64,000 nucleotides of DNA from positions 21,169 through 85,168 of the forward strand of contig JASANH010001408.1 in the NCBI GenBank assembly GCA_030248295.1. The letters run 5' to 3'. The position numbers and the translations under genes were made by a program. Below, piece by piece: positions 52,645 through 64,000 of the stretch. The stretch is from Mesodorylaimus sp. YZB2_4 (lineage: Eukaryota; Nematoda; Enoplea; Dorylaimida; Dorylaimidae). The notes beneath the pieces are model-generated. The model ran no database searches. It saw only the letters and a program-made list of their open reading frames with translations, and was not told where the DNA came from. Each line of letters begins with the position of its first letter. Position 1 is the stretch's first letter.

Positions 52645-53230
52645 ATATGCCTCAGCTCAGGCAATATGAAAGTGCAATGACCTCTTTCACTTGCTCACAA
52701 CTTACCAAATCTCAGATCAAGTCTTTCGAAGCTGCTAACAAAGCCATGTCTGAAACTCACGACAGGTAAGTGCATCTTGACGCACAACGACTGCTTATCC
52801 GCTTGTGTTCAGACTGCATCTGATCGTGAGCCCTTCATAAAGTATTTGCATTTTTTTTGTTCAATAACTTGCGCGTGGCCTGTATTCTAACGACTCCAAG
52901 CATGAACAGGAAATCTGCAAACAATTCTCCACGGGTCTTGTGGAACCTCGTCGTTCCGAATTAGCGAAGTCCTTGCTGACCAAAAAGACCCCGCCAGGTC
53001 ATCAAAGAGATCTAACTCGCTTGCGATTACGAATCGTACCTTCCGACAAACAGACCACCGACATCGACTTCGACAACTGCGGCTACAGTAAGCTCGCCTG
53101 CCAAAGTCTTATGTCTTATTCTCACGCGGATAGTCAAGACGATAATGACGACAACGATCAAGAGCATTGCGACGGCGATGAACTCGAATATGGTGATCCC
53201 CTATTTCGCACATCGTTTTTTGGTGCGTAA
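52645..53230 (+). CDS. possible exons of an unrecognised plus-strand gene
   Basis: Exon one (about 52645-52768) reads MPQLRQYESAMTSFTCSQ and SQIKSFEAANKAMSETHD up to a GTAAGT donor. Exon two (from about 52875) reads SNDSKHEQEICKQFSTGLVE, RSELAKSLLTKKTPPGHQ and an acidic tail (SQDDNDDNDQEHCDGDELEY) to a TAA at 53228. No family is recognised. The acidic end and splice donor favour a real gene, possibly partial. Confidence 0.35.
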
Positions 53231-53699
53231 GATTCATTCTCAGGTCGTTACTCCAGACCTGGCTCCTGGACTAACACAGCCATCAATGTTTTTGACAGTT
53301 AACTGGTGTAAGTGGTGCACGCCACACCATTGGTCGTTCAATGAGTAAGTCATATTGAGTGTTGGGCAGTTCGAAGTAGGAAAGCTATACACCCAACTTT
53401 GTTACGTCACCCGTTCACTTCCTGGTGGGAATTGAACCAGAATGTCAAAGGGGGAGTTTGGTATCCAGATTGTTTCACGAGTGTTAGAGTTCATAGGACG
53501 GCGAACAAAACAGGGTAACAAATAGCTCATCAACTATGAAGTTGTTGAAGACGTGGTTTGCACGGATTGCGACAGCTAAACAGCTAATCGTTAGCCGTCT
53601 TCTAGTCGGCTTTGTTTTGAGCTGTGTAAGTGTTTCTTTTGCCTTCTTTGCTCATATATGTGTACATAACCAGAAAAAAAAACTTCTAATTTGAAGTCA

Positions 53700-54395
53700 A
53701 GTATTATGCAGCTCATCTTTCCATTCAACGCTTCCCACCAGTAAAACTATAAATTTACCTCTCCCGTTGTCCTTAATTACATTCGGATTCGCCGAAATCG
53801 GGTTTGAATACGGAGAGGCATAATTGAAAAATGAGCCATGGGAGACAAGGTGCAAAGTTTCGTGCATCAAAACGTCAAAAATACGATGCGCTATTTTTCC
53901 AGGCTGAGAACAAAATGTGATTCGACCATGTGTTATTCGATTAGTTACATCATCCGTTATGCATGTTGATGCGTACGCCTCTTCCAGTCTAAATAGCTCA
54001 TTCACGAGGCTGAACAACTCGAATGAATATGACCAAGTGAGCTTGAACGCGTTCCAATTTTCCGACCTGACCGGAATAGCTTACGTCATCCTCGATTATG
54101 ATATTCCCATTGAGATCACAAGGGAGGAGATAGTTGGTTGGAACGTGCCAGTTGCCGCACATGGCAGGGAATTCGCAGCTGGTGTCAGGAATATCCTCGA
54201 ATCTTGGATAGCGTACATCGTCCAGCGGTGGTGCTTTTAAAATTTGGCTGAGTTTGTCATTAACTGCCTTGAAAGCATTGTCCAAGGCAAGCTCGTTCGC
54301 TCTAGTCGATCGGGGCGACATGACGTAATAGATGCGAAATGGCGTCCATGACTGGCGATTCTGTGATGGCGTGATGGCTGATCGACTCGCTGGCG
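53700..54395 (-). pseudogene. leishmanolysin-like (M8) metalloprotease, catalytic exons
   Basis: The first exon (54395-54038) reads PFRIYYVMSPRS, ALDNAFKAVNDKLSQIL, CGNWHVPTNYLLPCD and ends VQAHLVIFI. After a roughly 40-base intron the next reads LEEAYASTCITDDVTNRI, GRITFCSQPGK and VLMHETLHLVSHGSFF, with the HExxH zinc motif HETLH. Leishmanolysins (gp63 family, M8) are zinc endopeptidases, secreted or membrane-bound. The N-terminal region is cut near 54440-54540, where a BEL/Pao fragment begins. The C-terminal exons are at 51160-51730, after an interruption. Confidence 0.75.
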
Positions 54396-54539
54396 TTTCT
54401 GGCCGTCGAATTGCACACCACCACATTCTGTTCGGTCAGCTTCTGGATCGTAGGGTGGCGCTGTAGGTAATTGATCCATTGACGGTGAAATTTGTGATAT
54501 TCTTATTTGAATTAGATGGCAAAATATCATCCCACAGAG

Positions 54540-57243
54540 AATTCTCATTTTATTGTTACCCTCCGCAACCTCCGCACTCAGGATCGACACGAAGGTGGTC
54601 AAGCTGCAACTGAAGCTGTTAGGCGGAGGAACCATGGAATTTTTAGCGCACACAGTGCCGAAGATTGGAGAAATCTATCACCAGCCAGTCGACATTTCGA
54701 ACATCAGCATCCTATACCAAAATTTACCAATGGCCGATCTAATTTCGAAGGACTCATCAACGAGAGTCATTGATCTGCTCGTAGGCAATAATTACTACTG
54801 GGATTTAGTCACCGCTGAAAGAATCGAAATGACAAAAGGACTGTACCTAGTCGAATCAAAATTGGGATGGATAGCCAGTGGCCGCATTGGAGATACATCC
54901 TTTTGGAACGACAAGCCAACAGCCGTCATGCTCACTACAGTCACCGACAGTTCAGCCAGTCAAACTCCTCATATCCAGGACAACCATCCTAATCAAGTCA
55001 ATATGGAGGACTGGTGGACACTGGAAGCAATCGGGATCAGACCGCCTCACCTGGAAATCGATGACACAGTGTTGGAACAGTTCATTCATCCATACAGTAC
55101 GAGGATCACGCTCATGGTCGATGCCCTGGAATGACAAGGTTGAGCGCCTACCAACCAATTACTCGTAAGCCTTGGGTCGATTGAAATCATTGGTGCAACG
55201 TCTGCAAGGTAAGGAAGATCTTCGGGACAAGTACAACACCATCATTCACACACAACTGCAACTCGGCATCATCGAGGTGGTACCAGTAAACGATGGTGAC
55301 GTCACCCGAAAACATTACATACCGCACCACCTAGTCATCACACCCGAAAAAACAACAACCAAGGTTCGCATAGTTCACGATGGTTCAGCCAAATGCCGCA
55401 AGGATTTACCCAGCATCAATGAATGCCTCAACAGAGGTCCAGTCATACTCGAAGATTTGTGTTCGTTATTGATCCGTTTTCGGATAAACAAAGTTGCCAT
55501 CACAGCCGACACCGAAAAGGTCTTCTTGCAAATTGGCCTTCAGCCAGACGCACTGGATGTCACTCGTTTCCTTTGGCTCAAAGATCCCGACAAATTAAAA
55601 ACCGAGGACAACATTCAAGTTTTCCGTTTCACAAGAGTGCCTCTCGGGATAATCTCAAGCCATTTCCTGCTCAGAGGTACCATCACGCATCACCTGCTCG
55701 AAGATGGATCCGTTTTCGCCCGCAAACTTCTTCAAGATTTATATGTCGACAATCTGCTCAGCGGAACAGATTCCACAGCACTCGGCATCAAATTTTACCA
55801 GGGTGCTAAGACACTTTTCAAATCAGCATCGATGAACTTACGCGAATATGTTTCCAATGATCAAACAGTGATGGAATCCATCCCAGAGGACGATAGGGCA
55901 ACGGCCAAATCAGTCAAGATTTTAGGGATGATATGGAATACCGAAACCGATACAATTCATATGGCCCCATCGCCAACCATTTCAACAGCTCTCACTGCCA
56001 CCAAACGCACAATTTTGCAATCGATTGCCAAGTTCTTCGATCCATTGGGGTTACATAGTCCAGCTTTAATTCCAGCCAAAATGTTTCTGCAAAGTCTGTG
56101 GTTGGAGAAGAAAGGATGGGGTGATCCACTGACAACATCACAATCCGAAACGTGGTACCAGATCGTCAAATCATTGAAACAAATCATGCAGATCACAACT
56201 CCACGACACAGGACAAGCAATCCATGGTGAACGACAACCCCTGTTCGAATTGCACTGCTTCACAAATGCATCAGAGAAAGCCTACGGTGCTGCCGAGATG
56301 ATGTTTCTGACGTTGACTGGGCGGCCTGCGTGTCCAGTCAACGTCAGAAACATCATCTCATCTTCTGTTTCCAAAATCTCGACTCGCACCAACTCGAACC
56401 ATTACAATTCCTCGCTTGGAATTATTGGCAGCCTCGATCGGTGGCACAATGCTTCAATTTGTCGAGAAGTCCCTGAACATTAAAATTTCAAGGCAGTTTT
56501 TATGGACAGATTCGCAGTGCGTGCTGCATTGGATCCGCTCAAGCAAGCCGCTGTCAGTCTTTGTCACCAATCGTGTCCAGAAACTACGGAGTATTCCGAA
56601 TGTTCAATTTCGATACATCCAAACTGACCAGAATCCAGCCGACAACGTTTCAAGAGGATGTTCAGCAACAGAATTATGCGACAATTCCTTGTGGTGGCAC
56701 GGACCCCGGTGGCTCATAAACGCCAAGTCTAAATGGCCTCAGGGATTGGATCAGTTTAACATCGATTCCGCAACACTGAAGACTATTTCATCCGAACAGA
56801 AGAAGCATATTTTGTTCGAGACATCACTGATCGCCACAAATCCATGCACGAGTCCGTTTGGCATTGTTCCATCTCGGTTTTCCAGTTTAACAACAGTACT
56901 GCGTGTCACCGCTTGGTGCATTCGTTTCATCAAAAGGACCAAGGACAAGGCTTTATCAACAGGAAAGAATTTGGAAGTCACTGAAATCGATGACGCGCGA
57001 AGACTGTGGATCAAGCATGTTCAAGCCACAAACTTTGCCGATGTGTTCAATGCCATTGCGAAGGCCAAGCGTACGCCAGTTTAGGACCATCTGAATATTG
57101 GCTTGGATGCAGATGGTATTATTCGATGCAAAGGTCGATTGACAAATGCAAATTTGGAAACAGACGCAATCTCTCCAATTGTCCTACCCAAGAAACATTG
57201 GTTCACGACATTGGTCCGAGGGATATATGAAAATGATACGAAA
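54540..57243 (+). pseudogene. pol: BEL/Pao LTR retrotransposon pol fragment
   Basis: In order: protease/linker (VDISNISILYQNLPMADLI, LLVGNNYYWDLV, ESKLGWIASGRIG), reverse transcriptase (HHLVITPEKTTTKVRIVHDG, NRGPVILEDLCSLLIRFR, TADTEKVFLQI, LYVDNLLSGT, KILGMIWNTE, SIAKFFDPLGL), RNase H (LWTDSQCVLHWIRSS) and the start of the integrase region (DADGIIRCKGRL, LPKKHWFTTLV). Lesions: a frameshift near 55100, TAA at about 55167, a frameshift near 56235 and TAG 57082-57084. The catalytic YVDD is YVDN. Gag, both LTRs and the integrase core are missing. Confidence 0.88.
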
Positions 57244-58214
57244 TGGCGATAAAACGCGAAAAAGTAAAATTTTGGCCATTTTAGAGGGTATTCCGGTTTT
57301 AGTCACGAATATTGTCACATTTTCTTCCCGTCCAGAGCTGGTGATACTAAGCGGACTCGACTGTAGCATGAGATGTCTGCTACTGGGGGGGGGGGGGGGG
57401 GCGGGGGGGATTTTCATGCATCCGCACACAGAAAGTGTGAGTGTCCATGCTGGGTTGATAATAAAAAAACGATATTTAACGCTTTAACGATATTTTTTAA
57501 AACGCGTTAACGATTAATGGTGACGATATCTTTTTGGCAGGCTATCGATAACTGTAACGATAAACGATATCTTTTTTCGCTAACGATATCAACACTAGTC
57601 CCTATTGAAAGTTTTTGGCAAAATAACCACCGAACAGTGACCTCACTATCTCACAAACAGTTACCCTTTACGATTTGGTCTTCACAGGAGGCGCTGGCTG
57701 TATATCACAAAAATGACGCCGTACGCAATTTTGAAGGTGCCGATATACTCGCCAAAGATAACTAGCAATTACTCTGACAGCGCATGTAGCATCTGCGAGC
57801 ATGCTTTGTTTAGCACATTCTGTTACGTTACGATCGCTGTGCATCAAGCCGTGCTTGCCTAGATCAGAGACTAGTCAAATTAATTATTCTTACAGGCCGC
57901 GTGCTGTCAAAAGCTCCTAGATCTGGGGAAAAAATTCCACGTCAGAAATTTTGTTGACACGACAGTAATCGTAAAACACGTCGATTCCCCAAAAAGATAG
58001 TTCGAAGCACAGCACTAAAAGCTTTAAACCAGCTAATTTTATTCTTTGTAGACTTCACGAACAAGCGATGAATTTGCTACGACAAACCATTTTCTGCCTT
58101 CATCTTTTCGGTGCTTGCGTTGCGAAGTGCCCTCACGAGACTTTTCACCTTAAGTCCAAGGATGAGAGCTGATCAGTTTGCTACATTGTATTACATCATT
58201 AAGAAATAGTATAT
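57244..58214. other. AT-rich intergenic stretch with a TAACGATA cluster
   Basis: Positions 57455-57595 carry about eight copies of AACGATA/TATCGTT-type words, plus AACGCGTTAACG. A G-run lies at 57387-57400. No gene is recognised. Confidence 0.45.
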
Positions 58215-58770
58215 ATCAAAAACATTCTGTGGGGAGTGCCTGCTGGGTCTTATTACATGGAAACGGAGTCGTGGGGAGTCGTCGACTCATATCCAGACGC
58301 ATTAAGTATGTGCGCAATGATACCAGAGATCAGAACAGGAACCGACCTCACAGCCAAGATTACATATTTTAAGGAAAATGGGCCACTATCTCTGGCCCTG
58401 ACATCGAAATTCGATTGCCCACCCTGAAGACTGAGGAGCACGTGATGTGGTTGTTGGACAATATAGCTACCGACTTGACCAACGCTGGACACTGGTTGAC
58501 GAGACGCGGCCGAATCTGGTTGGGAATGAAGAGAGGCGAGGTAGAGATAGATTTGGATTATGCCCCTGACCACATCAAGACCAAGCCAGGTGATTGCGGA
58601 TATCTTTTCAACGACCATGGTGAGAAAAGCGGCTAATATTGGGTACAGTGTGAGGACAAAGTTCTCGGTGACAGCCGTCAGTATTATTACTGGAGAGGAG
58701 ACAATCACGTGGCTTGCGAGTTCGATGAACCACAAGATTGTATTCAACAACTCCAAAATGAAACGTGCCT
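58215..58770 (+). pseudogene. C-type lectin-like domain, decayed
   Basis: Frame one: PAGSYYMETESWGVVDSYPD, LSMCAMIPEIRTG, ending SKFDCPP. A shift near 58425 leads to EEHVMWLLDNIATDL, RIWLGMKRGEVEIDLDY, GDCGYLFNDHGEKSG, a TAA at 58634-58636, then YWVQCEDK, YYYWRGDNHVACEF. The order W.G......CG......G.W..C.....CE is that of C-type lectin folds, which bind sugars or proteins outside cells. The stop and frameshift argue for a pseudogene. Confidence 0.55.
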
Positions 58771-61700
58771 TTGTTTTTAAAGTTCAAAGTTGATGCTAAA
58801 AAACTTTTCCATCCTTGTCCATCCAGTGAATACTCAATTTAGCTCTCAAATTTATAGATCATATGTAGGCAGCAAACCAGCTCGGATGGCACGTCGGCGA
58901 AACGAGATTCGTCGTCTGGTCGACATAGGAAGCCAAAAGCGAAAACCGGCTTGTGAAGGATAGGCAAGCTATTGTGCAGTTTGAGAACGAAACTACAAAA
59001 TTTGGGACTTGGGATTTGTGTATGACCTTGCAGATTGAAACGTTAGGGTCAAAGTTGGAAAGGTGGAGAGTCTGGGACTATCTAAATTGGAATGCTGAGC
59101 TAATTATTGTCAGCGTGCATCGTTTATCATTTTTGTTTTATGCACCTCCTGACAGTTATGAAAGTTGCACTTGTCAGTAAAAACCTTGCAGCTATCAAGC
59201 AATCAAAACCCGGAATCTCCTGTCTTACCTTTTTCTCTATTCACAGGCGCGGGCAGTTGAGGCGCATGAATTTCCACATGTGGTCTTTTACTTTCAAAAT
59301 CAGGCGGACGAAGAGAAACGGCCAAGTTATTCAATATTTTGAGCAGTAATGGGAAAATGACTGGCCTGTGTTCCTTGGCTGCATTTCGAAGAGGCGAGGT
59401 GATGGGCGGAGAGACGAGGGACAACAATGTACTCTACTCACGATCAGGCGTCGTGAACACGGCCTGATGATGAAGGAGCATCAGAGTCATAACCCCCAAA
59501 ACATTCCCACCAGCGGCCTAATCGAATTAATATGATCGTGAGTCAACGTGAACGAGCGAGACGGCTTATCCTAGTTATCACCCCATGCAAATTCAGGATT
59601 ACAGTCCTACGATTCCGCAGCACATGGCCATGAAGGCACTTGAACTTATCGGAGCGAACATGAGGTGTTTGGGCATGCAAATCATACGTAATTATATCAT
59701 TGTACCGACACGTCTAGGCCACTGAGAGTGTAAAATAAGCAAAAATGAGTTATAACATCGTTTTCAGCACCCCAAAAAACCCCCCAAACGATGTAAATTG
59801 TTATGAACAAGTTACATTTCATTCGAGAGAGATCTCGGAAGGATGCTCGAGAGCATCCCATCGTGAAAGGATGCCTTGAAGAGTAGCTTTCAGGAAAGAG
59901 AAGTTTGTGAATACGGCGCGAAATCTGAACAGAAGGTGCGAAGAGAACCGCCAGCTGAAAGGGACACTTTGCTGAAAAGTCACCCTAAGAGGGGTTTGTG
60001 AATACGGCCGTCCATCGGGCATGATTTCAGGCTTACATATGATCTATTTCGAAGCGGTTTTTTGCAAGCTTGCGGGAAAACATCATGACAGACAACGTGG
60101 CTGATCAGTTCTTCCGGAAATCCTAGCGATATGTTCAGGAATCTGAATTTTTACACAAGTTATGATGTCTGAGCGATATGAAACCAATTTTTGCCTGAAA
60201 ACCGATGCAAAATCGAGCGGATTTCAGCGTAACAGTGTTCCTCATTCAACGGCCAACATTTTTATTGCCGATTCATCGAGCTCTTCTGGAGAAGACCTCG
60301 AGAAATTGATTTTCTTCGGATTTTTGAAAATCATAACGCAGAGTCTATTCGCGCGTGATTTTCATCATGAAAACAGCATATTTTCGAATTGTTTCGTTTC
60401 GATGTTCGTGGACAATGGCGAATCAGCCAGGTTACTTTTAAAATCGGTAATGTGTGAAATTATCGTATGTACTTTTCAGTCAGTTTCTTCCGTTCAAGCA
60501 AGTCTAGCTTCGATTACTCGTATCGACAACACTTACTGCAGGTTTATTTGTGACTGAATTTCCTGAGACGATGGGCTTCAGTTCCGATTGTGGTGTCTTC
60601 GATAAACTTGCGATTAGCCCTTTTTATGAGTTGAGAAACAGGCTAACTCGCAAAAAAAAATGATTTCACGCAAGGACGTGAAAACACGCATGGCCCAGTT
60701 CAGAACCTGGAGAAAGGTAATGAATCTGGATATGAGTGGCACACATAAAAACAGAGCCTACTATCTGACGGAAGGAGAGGGACTTTGCAATATGCAGAGT
60801 GACGCCGGGTAAACTCTGGGCAGTAGTCTAGAGTGACGCTGATTCTAAGAGACAAAAGGAAAGAGCTCTATAATCGACTCAATATGAAACAATGTGCATC
60901 GACAGGATAGCCGGCTGGAGAAGTGCAGAGACGTGCAGGGCAGCAAACAGGGTTGGCGCGCAACCCCGTAAGTAACACGCAAAATCCCATTATGCCCATT
61001 CAAACTGGGCCTGGGTCATAAGAAGGAAGGGGGGTTCTGTGCTATAATTACTTCCCTCCCCTTTTACGACTGTTGGTGTTCTCGATCTGGACTTCCTTGA
61101 ATTTTTTTACAAGATTGTTAATTTGATTGTATTATGAAATTTCGATAAATTTTGTGTTTAGGTGCGTTAAAGCAATGACTGGACTCTTCGCTCTGCCTGC
61201 CGGATAATCGCAGACTGCTGTTTGACTCTCAGAGAAGGTGAGCTTCTTTCTGTCTTAAAATTTTTGCAGTCACGCAGAATTTATACTCGCTTGTCAGTTT
61301 GTTTCTCTCTCACGTACATATTATGAAGCCCTCAGAGGTTCATCTAGTGAATTACTGTTCGCTAGCCAATTTTTCAGGTTTTTTCTTTCTTCCGCTGATC
61401 AAGATAGAAGCGACCCTGAGTAAATTTATTCCCTAGTCCCTAACACAAGAGGAGGGAAGGTTAAAATGTATTCTTGCTTTTTTGCCGTGATAAATGAGGC
61501 CAGGAGTCTTGGATTTAGGAACCAAGATAGGATAACGCAAAATAATGATATCACTAATGGGCGAGCAAAGTCAATGGCGCCGACCTCATCATCCCTTGGG
61601 GATTTGGACTTGAAATGGCTCGTTTTATCATTGCTATTGTACAGTCGTCTACATAGAGTCGCGATAACGAGCAGTCTACAGAGTGATGGTCGCAATTTTC

Positions 61701-62430
61701 GAGTCACTCTCCGCCTTATCGAGGCCATTTCGGAAAAGCACCAGCCAGTCACTTGAGGTTTTTTACATTTGGCGGATGGCTTCAGTTTGTCCGTAAAACT
61801 AGAATAAAAATACAAGGCCTTTCTATGTTTATTTGGTCGTTCAATACTCGCTTAAGCTTCGGCACATTAGGATTTGATCGCTTAGTTGGCATCATCGACA
61901 ATTTGATAAGAAGAAAAGTTTACAAGGAATGAGTGAGTGCCATGGGATTTTACTTTTTGTGACCTTACCAAAGATTTCTGAGAAAAACTGATTTCTTGGT
62001 TTTTGGAATGCACACTTAAAGGAGATGGGTAGGCCTCGATTTTCGGCAATTTCTGGAGCCAAATATTTTCAGGCAGGTGTTTCTTATCGCAAAGAGCGTG
62101 ATATTCAAACAATGATCTGATAGAGACTAGGTGGGAGCTACTGTTGCCGTTGTCGTTCACGAGCCGTCCAGTGCTGGGTGGCTTGCGTGGCTGTTTGTTT
62201 GTCTTTCTCTGAACCAATCGATTACGCGTTTTTACGTTAGCGCGAAGCGAACATGACACAAGACGTGGCACAGCCAAGACAAGGAGCTCATCTAAAACAG
62301 CATAAAATGTCAATTTGTCAGTGTTTGCACCACGATACGAGAAGCTGGTGACGACCCAGTAAACCTGGAGAGCAAAACGCCGCGATGTCCGTCTGATCGT
62401 GAGTTCATCTATCGCACCACAGCTGTCAGT
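58771..62430. other. intergenic, no gene recognised
   Basis: Open frames of 125-145 codons occur (60162-60557 plus, 61426-61815 minus, 61882-62313 minus), but none matches a known family and none has clear splice or promoter support. I list nothing further here. Confidence 0.4.
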
Positions 62431-62511
62431 GGCAGATGTGGCCGAGGGGAAAGGTGCTTGGATTGGCGCTGATTAGTTCAGCTGTGTGCAAGTTCTACTC
62501 CCACTTCATCC
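62431..62511 (+). repeat. tRNA-like sequence (SINE head or tRNA pseudogene)
   Basis: An A-box-like TGTGGCCGAGGGGAAAGG is followed at the usual long-arm distance by AAGTTCTACTCCC, a one-base variant of the B-box. The acceptor stem does not pair, so it is not a functional tRNA. Confidence 0.4.
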
Positions 62512-63177
62512 ATTAGTTTTGCATTTTTCTTTCTTTCTCGCGCATCATCACGTGACAAATAATTTTGTGGCTTTTCCCATCGTCGCGCCTCCTTGGTCTT
62601 TTCTTCTTCCCCCCCCCCCCTCCAAGAGGGGTTTTCTCATAAATGAAAAAGTGAATGAATCGTAATGCACCATTTCTTTTGCATGAAACGCAGATAAATT
62701 CATACGGCCGTTTAAAATTTTTGGCCATAGCTGTGTGGTGTATGGCACCCTGATGGTCAAAAGTCATTTAAAGTCGTGCCAAACTGTTTAGGCAAGAAAG
62801 AATGACTGAGCGCGTAAAACCAAAATCCGAGTGGACAGTGGTCAGTGTCTACATTTAGCACCTTTTGCAGTATCATTTCCTTTCCCCTACTATGCTTGGC
62901 GAGCATCACACCTTAGCAGCACCAAATATTGAGTCTTTACAGGGGTTTTCTCATAATATAATCCGTGTTCGCTCGTTCTGCGGGTGTCATTTGGCAATCA
63001 TTTCTGCGCTCACTCGCCTAGAATCTATTTGTTTTCTCCTCGAGGAAGGCAAAATGGAATTGACGGGCGGCGCACAGATGATTTGCATGGTGCACGATGA
63101 TGTCTATATGCCACATACTGCGTAGTGAGACAGATAACTTGTCATTCAACTGGAATCCGTCTTCTTGCAATTGCAGC

Positions 63178-63250
63178 GCAGGGCGCAGTGGTGCAGCCGT
63201 TCTAGGCGCCCGTCCTCAAAGATAAAAAGCCAGAATTCTACTCTGTGAGG
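63178..63250 (+). repeat. second tRNA-like sequence
   Basis: GCGCAGTGGTGCAGCCGTT resembles an A-box region and AGAATTCTACTCTG a degenerate B-box. Probably a SINE relic. The remaining flanks (62512-63177, 63251-64000) hold no gene I can support; a C-run lies at 62610-62619. Confidence 0.3.
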
Positions 63251-64000
63251 TGGTAAAAGTTTGCATCTATCAAAATTTTTTCTTGCCCAAATTTGGGTGC
63301 TCGGAATCGAAAAATAAAGTCTCGCTTAGGCCAGAAAATGGCAGACATCAGCAAAACAGAAATAAAACCCCAATTTTATTATGAGGAAGCCCCCAAACCG
63401 TCCCTGGCAGCACAATAGGCTTCGCATGTTGCCATGCTTTCACTAATCGTAAGTTTACCTTTGCAGTATTGCATGCCCTCTGTCTCGAAGAAACCCCTTT
63501 TTTCGTTCATGCAGATACAAGATGCAGATGACAGAGTAAAATGTCGTTGCTGTGCAAGTGGTGATCAGGGCAGTCAATTTAGAAACATGTATCTTCAGTC
63601 TCTTCACAAGCGCATGTTTTTGCAATTTCTCTCGATTTTGGCCGTCTAGATCGCATGCCGCAGCATTTTACAAAACTACAGATTTCATGAATTTTATGCT
63701 TTTCAGTTCTTGAGCTAATTTGTGCTTACAGTATCACTCTAACCGTTTTGTGTACATGAAAAAGTGGACTACAAGATTTACGATGAGGGTACACAAAGAC
63801 GAGTAGAATTCATGAGTCAGGCAACAGATTACGCCCGCTGCGTCTTATTGATTTTGGGCGCAGGTGTGGGCTAGACAATAGGGTTTAGCCGTGAAAACAA
63901 TGGGCAGGGCACCAACTTATCAACATTTGGCGGGCCCAAAACTCGTTCAACGAGGCTTACCCATTTCCTTCAAGCAGTCTCCTGTGTGCGTTATACTGAT

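Larger units (their letters stand above)
51750..53690. other. interval between the two metalloprotease blocks
   Basis: It holds SINE copy 3 and two possible plus-strand exons (listed separately). A B-box-like GGTTCAATTCCC on the minus strand at 53416-53427 hints at another tRNA-derived relic. Confidence 0.4.

Noticed and set aside
60162..62313. ORFs of 125-145 codons (60162 plus, 61426 minus, 61882 minus) as host genes
   Set aside because: No family, no promoter or splice evidence; lengths are within chance expectation for this composition.
1..64000. CRISPR arrays, operons, riboswitches or bacterial terminators
   Set aside because: Spliced genes, LINEs, SINEs and a Polinton show a eukaryotic genome; no spaced direct-repeat array was seen.

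Overview
The window looks like a gene-poor, transposon-rich stretch of an invertebrate animal genome. Host-type genes are broken into short exons with GT-AG introns of about 40-300 bases. TM9SF, leishmanolysin-like, kringle and C-type-lectin fragments are present. Most of the sequence is nested mobile DNA: hAT, LTR, BEL/Pao, L1/Tx1-like LINE, Jockey/CR1-like LINE, tRNA-derived SINEs and one large Polinton/Maverick. I cannot name the phylum.

Layout. 1-2.0 kb: a near-perfect 354-bp inverted repeat around an 864-bp spacer. 2.6-5.8 kb: the 3' half of a TM9SF (nonaspanin) gene with introns kept but with two in-frame stops and damaged splice sites. Its last exon runs into a hAT (DUF4371/ZMYM-like) transposase at 5.8-8.5 and 15.17-15.3 kb, which is itself split by a 6.7-kb minus-strand LTR retrotransposon with gag and protease but no recognisable RT (8484-15165). 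15-27 kb: retroelement fragments, a SINE, the ends of two unrecognised host genes (19.7-21.6 kb), a hAT 5' fragment and a dead LINE.

28,908-50,115: a Polinton of 21.2 kb with 1,890-bp terminal inverted repeats (TIRs) and AG...CT ends. It carries a packaging ATPase, the major capsid protein (split by a full-length 5.55-kb LINE with a 14-15-bp target duplication), small basic virion-like proteins and a protein-primed DNA polymerase B. The polymerase's zinc-finger/N-terminal part is encoded from the opposite end of the element. A 182-aa gene lies inside each TIR. The element also holds two intron-containing genes: an apparently intact type I membrane protein (44.0-44.8 kb) and a seven-exon acidic nuclear-type protein with two in-frame stops (33.6-34.8 kb). 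I found no integrase or adenain-type protease. The left flank is a retroelement gag gene cut at the target site CAGCTA, with the second half inverted and a 74-bp third copy of the Polinton end beside the first half, so the locus is rearranged or misassembled.

50.1-64 kb: a decayed leishmanolysin-type metalloprotease on the minus strand followed by a kringle exon, interrupted by a SINE and other exons. Then come a BEL/Pao pol fragment (54.5-57.2 kb), a decayed C-type lectin domain and about 5 kb with no recognisable gene. Apart from the LINE ORFs, the packaging and small virion genes, the TIR genes and the spliced membrane protein, nearly every coding unit contains stops or frameshifts, several in homopolymer runs. 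Decay and consensus sequence error are both possible causes.
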